Of a stretch of DNA of 64,000 nt, positions 26,101 to 30,321 are shown in pieces. Where the stretch lies: positions 305,449 to 369,448 of the forward strand of contig NZ_JTGN01000006.1 of NCBI RefSeq assembly GCF_000797495.1, given 5' to 3'. The DNA comes from Robinsoniella peoriensis (GTDB taxonomy: Bacteria; Bacillota; Clostridia; Lachnospirales; Lachnospiraceae). Within the stretch, counting starts at the first letter, position 1, and each line of letters starts with the position of its first letter. The notes beneath the pieces are model-generated. The model did not search any database. It was not told the DNA's origin and saw only the letters and a list, made by a program, of their open reading frames with translations. The translations under genes and the position numbers were made by a program.

Positions 26101-28117
26101 CCGGATCTGTATATGTATTACTTATTTTTAAGTTTGATAATTTATAGTTGTGATAAACAGGAATTTTTTCCTTTTTCTTCACACCCAGCGAATCCAAAAC
26201 TTCAATCTCAAGATAATTTCCATCCGCCTTTTTCTGGTATTCAATTTTCCCGGCAGTATCTTTTTTAACCGTGGAAGTAAATGATCCTTCAAACCCTCTT
26301 GTTCTGTCTGGCTCTAACGCATCATGTTCATTTGCCGATATCGGCTGTAAAATCCGCAGTTTTGAGACATCTGTTGTAGTCAGATCATTACCTGACGCAT
26401 TTGACACTACCAGCCGGTGATATACTTTGTTACCACCTCCGGGCTGTATAACCTCTTCTCTTCCAAGCTTCTGTAAACTCCAGTCAATGTCATCATTTAG
26501 CATAAAGTTCTGGAAATTGCCATCTTTATTTGGTTTATAATCCGGGGCTGTCGGATCTGATTTGTAATTCAGTATGTACCGAAGATTGCTCAGATGTCGT
26601 GCATACCCTAAACCGTACCACATGTTAGATAACGCTGTTTTGTTACGATTTTCCAGATATGCCATTGCTTCTTCAAAAACCGTACCGCCGCGTACACCTG
26701 TGATATAGATGTTTTCTGCGGGATTGACCGTCTTTGCTTCCGTATAGGCATTTTCTTCTCCGGATGAAACACTCATGGATCCGGTAAATCCTTCACCTTT
26801 ATACTTTCCTTCTACTATGACTTTAAAGTTTTCATTCCATGGTATTGAGGGATATTTTTTATTGACCGATAATTTATCATCACTGTCATCCGTTATACTG
26901 TCGAGAACAAGCCGGAACACTCCATATTGTTTCTTCCCTGCTTTATCCGCAGGTACATAGTATGACAGCCGGTGCTTAAAGGTACTGGTCTCATCAGAGC
27001 CGTCATAGCTCTTCATTGTTCCATCACCCTGGAGTTCTTCCGTATAAAAAGGAACCATTAAATTCGTTTTCAGAGCGTTATTCACGCCTTTATTTTTATC
27101 ATAAGAATACAGATCATAAACCGGCATTGGACCACGGACATCGCCGGATGCTCCTGTTGTCACAGTACTTCCTGGCGTTATATAACCATCTCCGCTGTTA
27201 TATGCGGTAACGTCTTTTATCTTATAATAGACCTTCGACGTATCCACAGCATTTACAATGGATATATCATAAGTCATTTTGGTGAATTTTTTCCTCTTAT
27301 CATCCGTTACTCCACCTGCATCATTTTCCGGACCGATTTCACCCCACTCAATAGTAAGCATATCATCATTATTAACTTTTACATATGCATTCTCCAAAAG
27401 TCCTAAATTTTCCGGTTCTCCAATCCCCTGAGCGCCATAGTAGCCCTGTCTTTTATCTTCCAGGGCACCCCGGTCCCTCAGAAGCACATTTTCTTTACTC
27501 TTTAATACACTTTCGCTTAAACTTGTTTCATTATAAGATAAGCTATCTGTACGTTCTGAATAAAATGCGCAACGAACCGTTTTATTATTTAGATTAACTT
27601 CTACCAGAATGCTGTAATCGAGAATACTCTTATCACTGATATAAGGTTCTAACAGACGGTAAAGCAAAGCAGATTCATCCGAGTCATCTTTGCTCAATTC
27701 CATGTAAACTAAATTTTTTGAATCGATCAGTTCTTGCTTTTTAGCAGTTTCATCTGCACTGCCTTCGGCGACTCCAGGAAATGTCACGCCGGGATAATCA
27801 ACTCCATCCACAGTACCTCCCTTAATCGCCTCCTCGGGAACATCAAAGAATTCCGTTCCCCGGTTTGCATCCGAAAACTCCTCATCAAACTTGCCCTGAA
27901 CTTTCAGATCTGTCAGCGAAGACTGCATCGCCATATAAATTACCTGAGAAGTATCATCTGCCCTTGCCATGTATGCCTGATTAGCGATTCTCACTGCATT
28001 AAATGCAACTATACCAATCAATATACTAAGCACACCTAAAACTACAGCTAATTCAGTAATTGTAAAGCCTTTTTTATTTTTAACCCTTTTCTTGTACCTG
28101 TGCATAAATGGCATCAT
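5129..28117 (-). CDS. Giant (7,662 aa) class III prepilin-like protein with beta-solenoid GLUG-type towers and C-terminal NlpC/P60 and SleB-type hydrolase domains
   Basis: The start codon follows a near-perfect AAAGGAGGTGA. Residues 1-17 end in NKKG, followed by FTITE and a hydrophobic helix, which is a class III prepilin signal (cleavage after G17, Glu5 equivalent E22). Four phrases such as RNERHLYNMNL (near 485, 3424, 4349, 5056) each open a repeat-rich section. The first section (about 780-2880) holds some 45-48 [N/Y]AGG(I/V)xG motifs of the GLUG/beta-helix kind. The fourth contains 163-residue supermodules. A Thr/Ser/Glu-rich stalk (about 6810-7140, PETESQT and ETETET runs) leads to an FN3-like domain (about 7244-7359). 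An NlpC/P60 domain follows (about 7395-7520; LDCSYLV with Cys7425, SHVAIYVGDG with His7484, then IHAAN). The last domain is SleB/CwlJ-type Hydrolase_2 (about 7535-7662; VGLEAGG, AEVIRNRV). It is the last gene of the pilus locus. I infer a surface fibre or pilus-linked adhesin able to cut peptidoglycan. Confidence 0.92.
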   Translation of the reverse strand: MMPFMHRYKKRVKNKKGFTITELAVVLGVLSILIGIVAFNAVRIANQAYMARADDTSQVIYMAMQSSLTDLKVQGKFDEEFSDANRGTEFFDVPEEAIKGGTVDGVDYPGVTFPGVAEGSADETAKKQELIDSKNLVYMELSKDDSDESALLYRLLEPYISDKSILDYSILVEVNLNNKTVRCAFYSERTDSLSYNETSLSESVLKSKENVLLRDRGALEDKRQGYYGAQGIGEPENLGLLENAYVKVNNDDMLTIEWGEIGPENDAGGVTDDKRKKFTKMTYDISIVNAVDTSKVYYKIKDVTAYNSGDGYITPGSTVTTGASGDVRGPMPVYDLYSYDKNKGVNNALKTNLMVPFYTEELQGDGTMKSYDGSDETSTFKHRLSYYVPADKAGKKQYGVFRLVLDSITDDSDDKLSVNKKYPSIPWNENFKVIVEGKYKGEGFTGSMSVSSGEENAYTEAKTVNPAENIYITGVRGGTVFEEAMAYLENRNKTALSNMWYGLGYARHLSNLRYILNYKSDPTAPDYKPNKDGNFQNFMLNDDIDWSLQKLGREEVIQPGGGNKVYHRLVVSNASGNDLTTTDVSKLRILQPISANEHDALEPDRTRGFEGSFTSTVKKDTAGKIEYQKKADGNYLEIEVLDSLGVKKKEKIPVYHNYKLSNLKISNTYTDPGNPADTAKENRVGLFEIVGQNASVKNFTIEGITAKGNDYVGSVAGEFQGFGKNITLLKNEKNNYHTKMVESASGEKSEERLKDSSGNEIVLKPYAYGAADPGFNGNTIKAAGNYAGGIAGILAIGIEDTVPGDAKSGMLVDTANGTRFISLYDGKINEENQTQNPALGNASRKDLNGISVKADNNAGGIAGVADKKTVITKAVNTGEVTAKQYNAGGIAGSIEEGSTFSGLDKAAGSTNEQYVIRDYEYITGAGTTAVKTYKSEYSNYGIIQAEINAGGITGSAEGPLNPKLHYDVVIENTANAGPVLATDSYAGGIAGQIQGYQVSLQNVVNKADVAAVGLTATGGAGIKGYAGGITAAAGNEFLISGAVNLKTETGKIIEDIKIGTVPVMKPGISAVSYAGGIIGLADDQVEISNLSLPYNIGNLTANAIIQVSNSANVTTQGSYAGGIAGALTKNVKLNVGTTQVQEKPVYNEGTVSAGGSYAGGITGVAAGKVEIQNVENRYNTVTTPKIEAAGSYAGGIAGSVTSEADAGLFPGDTESTDTEVKILVLKSLPSITVDPITDEIDPVLGYYTNTMPVSTTGTVGNNAGGIAGKLNTTEEIRNVFNAGVVSASQANAGGIAGYISSAVTITYDEKLIEARMNHTNSMATNEGSVNAYRNAGGIAGNISDGNAVIHNAFNRGNITATNEDAGGIAGLIQVRQPGGSTAQQDRFILTYSQNILDDVVIPADAGKRIFYTNSGSVQAANNAGGIIGDSHTDVKNVFNRGAVTSRNGDNAGGIVGNMNKDSDTDAMVIANDEGIAKRIISHITTGVTPIYNNAGTIQSFGKNAGGVAGHGENTDIINMFNQGAVTANNNSNAGGIAGSIAKGNINHDRSVATEVFAGMIYSNQGNVTAGVNNAGGVIGTGVDVNISNVFNRGKVTASTGSNAGGIAGDLQGNAQTVVISIDGNIASNMIANSMYTNLGDVKARISNAGGVIGTGVDIHITNVFNRGAVTAEIGDNAGGIAGNLQANTQDAAVSSDTAIALDMVANKMYTNQGNVIAGGSNAGGITGRATNVVSITDTYNSGTVTATNNSNAGGIAGQVIGEIHIESREATAKKSVEEKVCTNQGIVTASRDNAGGIAGSAEGNVTIKDVFNRGTVNARYGNNAGGVAGFLSGKGTIEHSKNVVIDGTHNVINDYFMTNQASVTAGGDNAGGIAGKVVGVGSADADRAIIKDVYSGISTAAGALPLTVNARSNAGGMVGRLIDTDITNDVSVDTAISKGIYTNNSTVTASRSNAGGIVGNADGRDRADDRFNNMSYAGIDSIKTGSGLEQNSFNISDVYNAGNVTAERMNAGGIFGIGGDGKYSNKDNRVVNMIAKGMSTNTGNVWAKIANAGGIFGYASEKFEISTTAKDYQGNDIDADITDLFNRGSIRAQYNAGGVAGKAVKLDLKYSRKVLTDAMNANDPDNFLFTNTNRVTADYDNAGGIIGDADICILQDVFNSGMTGTYEQVQNSGAQGVISAGQDNAGGLVGRADAMSISYSKLISDQIINNRAYVYTNLANIRAGRDNAGGIIGNGRGSVQLLDTYNMGQITAGRNNAGGIAGQLYDKGTGDIVSDKKDSADKDVADLSGIDVKLNQTVKAEDTNIGGTAVKDLKKAKKVSYITYQTITTGPDTPDAPYQNRYTNAPKAATVKASAEDNITAGNNNAGGIAGFVTGNPGNIRVENTFNTGAEKSGNAICGIRARNSNAGGLVGNSVYADITYTFDINPGPSNLNTTDKGDHSTFAPAFNDEAVRKDPYAIRIGGSMTGLHMVANNAQVRASSIDKGASQTTAQGLVDFSTGDQYNLTSQNAGGAVGYMEGGRIERVYSLKGEVVSPENVGGVVGFAKNALVKQVTRMDGEDISLGTKVAKGSGNFIQRGSRNVGGIIGYAYDGTQVLDTRNYNSVTGRTNVGGIIGYAGTSVEVTLAQNLKAVTGKAYSAEDLKTDTASVTLPGYESAQLDKSNVDGSYIGGIVGRGDNSVIVTMSKNDPLITEEFKDLQEDAKFAGKYTLGGNQSNAVSGKSYVGGITGAYGIINYTVNTGQISAVQRAGGISGSGYRITNTYNTGDVIGENRVIYIHDVGHVPGNSTLTEYTQATHIGGIAGELGERTGNGIVQKPETGVYIQSVFNSSQIVRGASYTGGIAGYAVGPVDVSYNSATISAKQTDTGLDDLGVSGTKVGGLVGVMAQDRSKTIKITNSYNTGEIIGTNDRGTLIGFLEGYTDEVIKSERIENSYYLSDNELKYWNSSTSQIDSTFNYGLKPISLPSSTDYETFVQKTQQLKKDGDPADNTTPLDEKRTDSEYGLRNYSNMVRQYAKVNSSVSVSMEYPAKGEENLKTPLNNKITGTGSADVAASSGSLAAQKARSAKFVYPWTEDELTLGMDYEFPQLDLAGASADDSGISEVSLGSFTTNGGQALPGNNQSFTSLDNTKVSYYYNYWPTKVVDYMQSSVEYHDGGNNDNSAYTDGTWTADNTNNTGVEIKFRDNDKYPVKRVTQENVDLLARFKLSSGALPNYMNFSVYDGHSRGTYNYNNTVFTNTILPKSPVKVYTLAKASSYEYDVPNKKQDIMVNGELYYFYAKDTAGNDPDKFDSVDDITVSVNLTGATNMTIRINLPCEEMDSYLPASSGYFTLEATKIYDKELGIKPENLAAYDRTSRMFSMHFSNTEIDDVHNDSILDEIPSIDFDDLDDLEYYPQTTAALGSTLLAEDETAAQPDTYRVETENKLQIRNERHLYNMNLGENMGYAAIGSSYLKYLTRDIELMNNIQLSTSDGGYNGFVIGASNKRMYRMTGSLDGNGYTIGRIRVNRIQNPGNFEAGASIPNTHYALIYDLSGGVVKNLNIGSDSKIVADEAAGLAYYVSNGRTARNPDPYQDYDNALFENLSPQLPMETGADAKIYDTRVSARISASRAGGFALYTARRFSGSGDVPTTASGREAVKKAVTFTDDTFAGKINGIYGGNDPFMNAGDALARNSSRSAGILVFVSGTRKSEDIDETKPGLNLYQNYRTEAEVNGCQVDKEGYVFANNVSAGMICEALYPQNRVGQIGTIRKSSNNGAVVAHEQANGITQGIVSFGTGDTVQQADCRNESRIQVTYSYNNGIVQTPDGNGLASGIGNYVSEASYCTNNGSVFGKIASGISNYGDKHTVVDLCVNNGYVQGTLAAAGIVAVPSGYGGTAVPNQDVQLKLSNCYNTGNVAVTTNTDNKKAIENSYAGGIVAYASSPRPDSYSWDTLKPTDITDNDDRKTIIRNCYNVGTVHYIKDYTADSYISGTFSDNNRNIGGIAGGGLNRFVDIQNCYSLSDPELSIKQLHQAYKLVINGATTDFTWNQVVVNQDPDAKGYNYKLDAVGNTTYGNNVTTMTYMDMMSGDNFKGFDPDIWTLDNQTRDDDGDVLYPFPQFVKRQQTAEYVGDQYLADKPDFAFNADFNRRKNNIDIETPKTTIENAQVTVKDAVSSTISYQSTPSNYSIQIDGYDPAASYQVTIYDGDAYEKADYAPITIRKFEIAPGGAVTSGGKLPNYESTTTTAGTMKFFNPANVVFNAGTGTLQILDEEETGWYMPIKGYYTAIVTKSTGNATTADIESKVSDFQDKNGTVNGIAKSAIKGNTSERFQVHFGGDNADGSNIDSQTTFFGLLPTGYSYGTQAKPYYVTDQYSIIGMTTSGIAQDATTGRYYRQSQDFKIDQPFYEMFEFNGDYDGDGHKITQDNKDIGFISYLRSKDKASFTASVHNLQMQVKATDTSGKKLKNLGKYQEASNYTANLGLIADYADDACLDKITVSGEVRAQGFNSLANVKRYLNNSYTLGGVAGFIRDSEVTDTRNNATLGVNLTRPEADVPLGNGDTLKVKYDLPAALSIETAGIAAYAKDTKFVKVSNNGEIIASQGNHHAAGLVHTMEGSKSQISQSMNGGYIRAHNGTAAGLVKDLRSGQIKQAYNTGKVTALAVASAGGSGTAVGIAADVTGSVTEVYNAGFVSGKYQGSLSRNKGSRGRFTNAYYLKDENFYWGDSTQLPGLPGSMVVTDDKDLELYLGFGRAPNEYWAFADNKHEDYVTTPADPDNGIDEVYQDTYALTYAEITDAAAMAAKGFDMTTGGADKTWKLDPNPANDTINSSNLLLRDYAKDPYPLPQFTQYEHKTRKNLNFPLLFGAAQETGKTPYGSSDKKLKYEPYDPVADKGKTETFKDTIKVDLNNVSTTARYKVLVYEGDAIAEDIKKQEKQKLFVTIEKKYVDLRNPGNLSNISNLNNMQYSKIYVDGQSGYYYEVLVRDGYGNEVPAIFANKEFINNKNEILFNNNVLDRLEEPQKEKPYYSATVVEYQVPGKEETDKNNFYSKFSPHFAKATETQSAAWEFGTPAKPYEIMTQRNLYNISLGGIKHGDSHYLKSHYAQTQDLELKDKKLSVPVQTNQEGIMQEFWKRGIGTPAQDFSGTYTGAAAGGTNHKILDNRSASAAKPVGYSIFNGMTKNAKVSNLDYIINKADYRISADAILVKTGAGTISGINLTSAAADTLVKVTTTSPDRFGLIAGEIKAEPGAAEIPVVEKIDIRKEISVENQVSNKEDIGSTIGKITGSANLADVTSAASINHTGASSSLASTGGIAGRVTAPAGSTEQAALSLKNVHYRGGKLVLTNAGNQRTGGIVGLIEQADTVMDNVSSSADIILNRTNGQGAYGGLAGKLIKSGIELKNGTASGNIVQNNTTQSSNLGGSFGGIIGEVQETPDIAFTNVTAGSYDAAAGSSVTKIQAVNNGSSEAVAGGIIGKAVMASPGSADAPNSLVMKNVTGNSALNLSYVSGSSRIGGILGYAVNYAVEMEDITNRGDIAIDRNQTGGLGTYGGLIGKLEKSTISLTNGTASGSMAENSSDQSYNHGGVFGGIIGEASEVPDIAFTNVTTGSFDTTAGNSVTKIQSVNNGNYETLLGGIIGKAVMAAPGSTGAPNRLVMKTVTNNSGLSLTNAKGNSRIGGILGYAVNYTVEMEDTANRGNIDINRNYTNGLGTYGGMIGKLEKSTISLINGTASGSITESSSTQSYNRGGSYGGIIGETSAVPDIAFKNVRTGSFDAGIGTSISQIQVVNSGSYEAIIGGMIGKAVMAAPGSADAPNKLVMEDVINNSSLNLNYAVNNSRIGGILGYAVNYSVEMKEMKNLGNINIIRNQTNGLGTYGGIIGKLEKSDIKLTDAAASANITVSGTQSYNQGGSFGGIIGETAGVSSITMKDVSAGSYDDATAAGTTQIVIPDSGQRVINAGGIIGKAAADTTAASNTIQMEGIVNNSTIQITSSANDSKMGGIIGTEKGFAVELKDVQNRGNLNASLVSDTNSLYSGGFIGKAEGGSVVIEDTDSTGKSNVVNQGHTSIKNAFVNTGADVTTVYAAGAIGNIVSAPLSVKGFENIGNIEISGQGKTGKMAGGIVGVSDQSEVTIQGSVSSGDISLKQISGKGSFGGLVGKISKADISVTDSTASGNITHKDTAYAVSQEGTYGGIIGETSEVSEITLNGVTAGSYNTADMKPATQINISNSNKHAVSVGGIIGKVSNPSTEADAKNKVTMDGVVNNSSIQLANPQTESRLGGILGEMQSYSVIMKNTQNRGDLSVTGLGDESVLYSGGFIGKAQNGDVEITDTDDTDVSNVLNEGNISVGKTPRSATTAGYLYTGGAVGYADHTPLTVHGFQNTGSMAVTGSSAGTYFYGSTATGGILGNVIQCDVEMDENISAGNIAVSNTNGQGSYGGLVGRSEQGKLNIKNSAATGSIEQNGSNPVNTLGTSVGGIIGELNEAAEVKLKKVTAGSYDDTDPDSQTKLYVKNTDRHMINLGGIIGKASASDNSANVITLQGVTNNSNLFLEKPATESKLGGIMGHLQGYTVNMKNTVNIGNLEVSKLGDESVLYSGGFIGKAENGNVHMEDSDDTGNSNIRNTGNTVIDLEVQNPKADTFTPGTVYGAGAVGYAAETMLELFGVRNEGNVEVTGKNQHANFYGAGIAAYAADSAYPTAPPTTRFIVRNALNQGNIQDNRDKSDPDEVPARADGIAKAGGISAEILYKSGVDIQYNHNAGGIKADMAAGIVHTLDEDSLPFSTVRYNINVGTIDAGTHENGADITAMWQLPVKVDVNGDEYNGRGEKMTTAPPDEGEGDAETPETTSVKAKKQKNKADKKAETTAQTTESPAEKQTGQDTESEEEAKQPLSGESAAETKNIPETEDVTDTKKTSETESIKETKATPEAESQKATKKAPETESQTATKKAPETESQTKAKKAPETESQTKVIKEPETEKVKKSNAALRSAAVTEIQTVPETEEESNMDSTLEVESSEYRRSGSKSGEVSVIDIHPETEIEDSKDSAETYPEIQENETRSKSRTGSGSGAATEGTSETESSSKSEMESETLKETETETETVTESESVSETESESESETGYETESNTESETETETETETETEPPEPPKPAIAQYYNIGLEDMVRPEQTEETDTTNTGTTDTSTTETDESEEEEPEAESAILLSLAQMQDLDTLKDKSGWDDTLIEGINPADPDAPAKWMMHTADESEGQYTLPVLRGNEYVPDDDTHYMVQAVNNVSITNDPASGDYVVNWSYTEQTDPSVDGFAIMLYDANQNPKRILTLRPGLANQSGTPKATSYSYHFSPEYWADITNRLTEDTPFLLGVAAVRDGNDRRMRGESIDITLGKTEGLIEAGDSLVMEADPLILNSRRGKMRFSRGYSGTIGDTVVQYAYTRLGDPYSMPLAGQGDYLDCSYLVMTAYDLAGVSVPRVAAWQAQFCAEQGSVVSREELQPGDLIFYSYEANGDYMNISHVAIYVGDGMMIHAANSARGTVLDPIVESNINFYGRPYTADANINANADMMPIGTNDSEIYLVAQIVGLEAGGTGVEGMTAVAEVIRNRVMSPLFPDTATGVVAAPGQFTTYAMIDSYVPTAEQISIVTQVMSGELSVLNNSDCLYFCSKGFYESQGIHDGFWGNMSLIAEYGNCFFVP
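6600..7680 (-). repeat. Low-complexity coding repeats: Thr/Ser/Glu-rich stalk of the giant protein
   Basis: Two repeat classes lie in frame. One is a block of 13-codon units of the type KKAPETESQT (about 7230-7420). The other is a run of 6-bp units reading Glu-Thr or Glu-Ser (about 6760-6960). Because the units are multiples of three, changes in copy number would alter stalk length without breaking the frame. The composition is typical of an extended, wall-spanning linker. Confidence 0.85.
10400..11900 (-). repeat. Three 489-bp coding supermodules in the fourth tower of the giant protein
   Basis: Equivalent codons in the IGGILGYAVNY phrase lie at 10668, 11157 and 11646, an exact 489-bp (163-residue) period. 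Each unit holds the same order of sub-motifs (LGTYGG, FGGIIGE, GGIIGKAVMA, RIGGILGY). More diverged relatives flank the block. The near identity suggests recent duplication. Confidence 0.9.
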
Positions 28118-28203
28118 ATACAGTCACCTCCTTTCAAAGCAGTCAGCGCTGCATTTTTTAGATGCTGATAATTTCTGTCACATGCCATTTTGTTACACTT
28201 GAG

Positions 28204-28289
28204 TTGCTGGCTTTAAATGAATGCTCCGCCCTCCCCGTTGTACAGGGAGAAAGGGGAAGATTTGCGAAACATTCATTTAAAGCCAGCAA
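28204..28289 (-). promoter_or_regulatory. Long perfect stem-loop between the major and giant pilin genes
   Basis: The 19-bp arm TGCTGGCTTTAAATGAATG (28205-28223) pairs perfectly with 28270-28288, and one more A-T pair extends it. The loop is 46 nt and holds a smaller CTCCC/GGGAG stem. No U-tract follows, so it is more likely an mRNA-stabilising or attenuating structure, or a remnant palindromic element, than a full terminator. Confidence 0.7.
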
Positions 28290-28291
28290 GT

Positions 28292-28318
28292 GACTTCTGG
28301 GGTGTTGCGCCAGAAGTC
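28292..28318 (-). terminator. Short hairpin after the major pilin gene
   Basis: GACTTCTGG pairs with CCAGAAGTC around a 9-nt loop, 37 nt after the major pilin stop codon. It lacks a U-tract. With the longer stem-loop just beyond, it could cap abundant pilA mRNA and reduce read-through into the giant gene. Confidence 0.4.
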
Positions 28319-28354
28319 TCCTGCTGTTTGATATAAATGTCTATGTATTATTCC

Positions 28355-28951
28355 TTATGGTGCAACTGTAATTTCACCCGAAGCAGCAATAGCACCATTT
28401 CTCATTGTTGCTGTATTAAACTCTGTTACCGTTGTATCTGGTGATACACCTGAAACACCTTTTACAACTCCACCATTAGCATATACTGCACCCATAATAG
28501 CACCTTCGCTTGTAATATATAAGTAGATCTCATCAGTGCCTTTTAAATCATTTGGGGTAAAATATGCATCTCCGCCAGCTGCAATAAAATGATCTTTTGC
28601 CGGAACAGTAGTAGCCGGTGGCACAGGAACTACGCTAAAGAATGTCAATAAGTTATCATCCATATCGGTACTATCAAGCTTAACTGTATAAACTGTTGTA
28701 CCTGTATACTGAGTACCACCTGTAACATCAATAGCACGACCTGCTGCCACATTACGTGTAGCAAATGCCTGAGCTGACGTCATAAAGTTCTTTGCTCTTG
28801 CAGAGTCAGCAGTTTCCTGACCATCTTTAATAATTCTTGCAACATTAGGTGCAACCAAAGCAATTAAGATACCAATAATTGCTAATACCACGATCATTTC
28901 AACCAATGTGAAACCTTTTTTGTTCTTAAATTTTTCTCTTAATTTTTGCAT
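28355..28951 (-). CDS. pilA: Major type IV pilin
   Basis: The 198-residue product has a class III prepilin leader: residues 1-13 end in FKNKKG, and cleavage before FTLVE leaves Phe1 and the Glu5 equivalent E18. A long hydrophobic N-terminal helix follows (VEMIVVLAIIGILIALVAP), then a Thr/Ala/Val-rich globular domain with no cysteine pair. The ATG is preceded by GGAGGATAAGA. Its own upstream region of about 270 bp, the downstream hairpins and the strongest canonical signal in the locus suggest it is the abundant subunit. It should be processed by the prepilin peptidase and assembled by PilB/PilC encoded upstream. Confidence 0.93.
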   Translation of the reverse strand: MQKLREKFKNKKGFTLVEMIVVLAIIGILIALVAPNVARIIKDGQETADSARAKNFMTSAQAFATRNVAAGRAIDVTGGTQYTGTTVYTVKLDSTDMDDNLLTFFSVVPVPPATTVPAKDHFIAAGGDAYFTPNDLKGTDEIYLYITSEGAIMGAVYANGGVVKGVSGVSPDTTVTEFNTATMRNGAIAASGEITVAP

Positions 28952-29113
28952 TTCTTATCCTCCGTCTTTTTAATTTATAATCGTTTGTATCTGTTAATCT
29001 TTATCTTTTTTCCTCCCTCCATTTTCTTTCAGATACATTTTTTGCTTCAGTAAATTATTACTGCCAGCTACTCATATAAAATAACAAAAAAAACGGATTT
29101 TTTACCATTTTTG

Positions 29114-29153
29114 TATTCAATCGCTTATATAGTGTAATGCTTTTATTGTCCAT
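29114..29153 (-). promoter_or_regulatory. Candidate promoter of the major pilin gene
   Basis: On the minus strand TGGACA and TATAAG are separated by 17 nt, within the gap between pilT and the pilin gene. The start codon would be about 170 nt downstream, giving a long leader. The -35 overlaps the shared upstream box described separately. Confidence 0.4.
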
Positions 29154-29180
29154 GTACTAAAAGGTAGTTTTTTCGACATA
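29140..29180 (-). promoter_or_regulatory. Shared pilus regulatory box, copy at the major pilin gene
   Basis: On the minus strand this reads TATGTCGA, 14 nt, AGTACAT, 3 nt, CAATAAAAG. The same elements, with the same 14-nt internal spacing, occur upstream of the LytTR regulator gene (42204-42247). The 22-bp start-to-start distance is two helical turns, the spacing at which LytTR proteins commonly bind paired sites. It is probably an operator for that regulator, though another regulator is possible. Confidence 0.55.
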
Positions 29181-29224
29181 AAAACATCAATTTTATATCT
29201 CAAAAAGCAAATATGAACATTTTT

Positions 29225-30307
29225 TTACTTATTAACCAGATATTTGTTAACCATCTGCTTGTCAACACACCGTTCAATACCTGCATCGTAAGTTATAATA
29301 TTAGACTGTATTAATTTTGCTATATGAAAATCCAATGACTGCATTCCTGCCTTCTGACCTGTCTGCAATACGGATGCAATCTGATGACACTTATTTTCAC
29401 GTATCATATTTGATACGGCATCATTACACAATAAGATTTCAAATGCAGCTATTCTTCCAGTCCCATCAGCTTTAGGAATTAAAGTCTGGGTAATTACCCC
29501 TCTTAATACCTGTGCCAAAAGAATTCTAACCTCATCCTGCTGGCTTGCCGGATACTGGTCAATAATACGGTCCAGAGTGCTGGCTGCTCCTGTCGTATGT
29601 AATGTAGATAGAACATAATGTCCTGTCTCTGCTGCTGTAATTGCAGCAGAAGTAGTTTCCAGATCACGCATTTCTCCAACTTGAATCACATCAGGATCTT
29701 CTCGAAGCGCACTCTTTAAAGCACCTGCAAATGTATCTACATCTCTTCCCACTTCCCTTTGATTAACCATAGATCTTTTGTGTTCATGCTTGTACTCTAT
29801 AGGATCTTCAAAGGTTAAAATATGGCATTGTTTATTCATATTTATATAATTAATGATCGATGCCAATGTTGTCGATTTACCACTTCCTGTTGGTCCGGTT
29901 ACAAGTAAAAGCCCTCTTGGATACATAGCAAGTTTTTTAAATAATTCAGGCAGATTTAATTCATCCATTGTAGGTATGGTATCATTTAGCAAACGTATTG
30001 CTATGCCAGGGCTGCCATATTGCGTGTAAATATTAACACGGTTCCGGTTTCCATCTGAAGAAACATAACAAAAATCCACATCCTGCCCAAATACATATCT
30101 CTTTTTCACTTGCACCAACATAGAATCTGCCAATGCCCGTATCTGGTTTTCATTTAAAATACCTACTTCTTTCATTTTTTCTAAACTTCCATGAATTCGC
30201 ATAATAGGTGGAAGCCCTTTTGTAAAATGTAGATCTGATACTTTCCAATCCCTGCAAGTTTCCAGAAGAATATCAATGATCTGCCTTTTCTCAATTTCGT
30301 TATTCAT
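29225..30307 (-). CDS. pilT: Type IV pilus retraction ATPase PilT
   Basis: The 360-residue protein matches the PilT secretion-ATPase family in length and motif order. It has Walker A GPTGSGKSTT (about 130), the Asp box and arginine region, Walker B with VGEMRDLET, and a His box STLHTTGAASTLDRI. The C-terminal LDFHIAKL helix is typical of PilT. Known family role: a cytoplasmic hexameric motor that depolymerises pilin and retracts the pilus. It is followed by the major pilin gene and preceded by pilB at 14 bp. Its presence predicts retractile pili (twitching, DNA uptake or adhesion pulling) rather than a static fibre. Confidence 0.95.
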   Translation of the reverse strand: MNNEIEKRQIIDILLETCRDWKVSDLHFTKGLPPIMRIHGSLEKMKEVGILNENQIRALADSMLVQVKKRYVFGQDVDFCYVSSDGNRNRVNIYTQYGSPGIAIRLLNDTIPTMDELNLPELFKKLAMYPRGLLLVTGPTGSGKSTTLASIINYINMNKQCHILTFEDPIEYKHEHKRSMVNQREVGRDVDTFAGALKSALREDPDVIQVGEMRDLETTSAAITAAETGHYVLSTLHTTGAASTLDRIIDQYPASQQDEVRILLAQVLRGVITQTLIPKADGTGRIAAFEILLCNDAVSNMIRENKCHQIASVLQTGQKAGMQSLDFHIAKLIQSNIITYDAGIERCVDKQMVNKYLVNK

Positions 30308-30321
30308 GATTCCAACCCCTT

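Larger units (their letters stand above)
28118..28354. other. Hairpin-rich spacer between the major pilin and giant pilin genes
   Basis: This spacer has no credible ORF. It contains a 19-20 bp perfect inverted repeat and a 9-bp hairpin, both annotated separately, and the strong ribosome binding site of the giant gene at its end. Confidence 0.8.
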
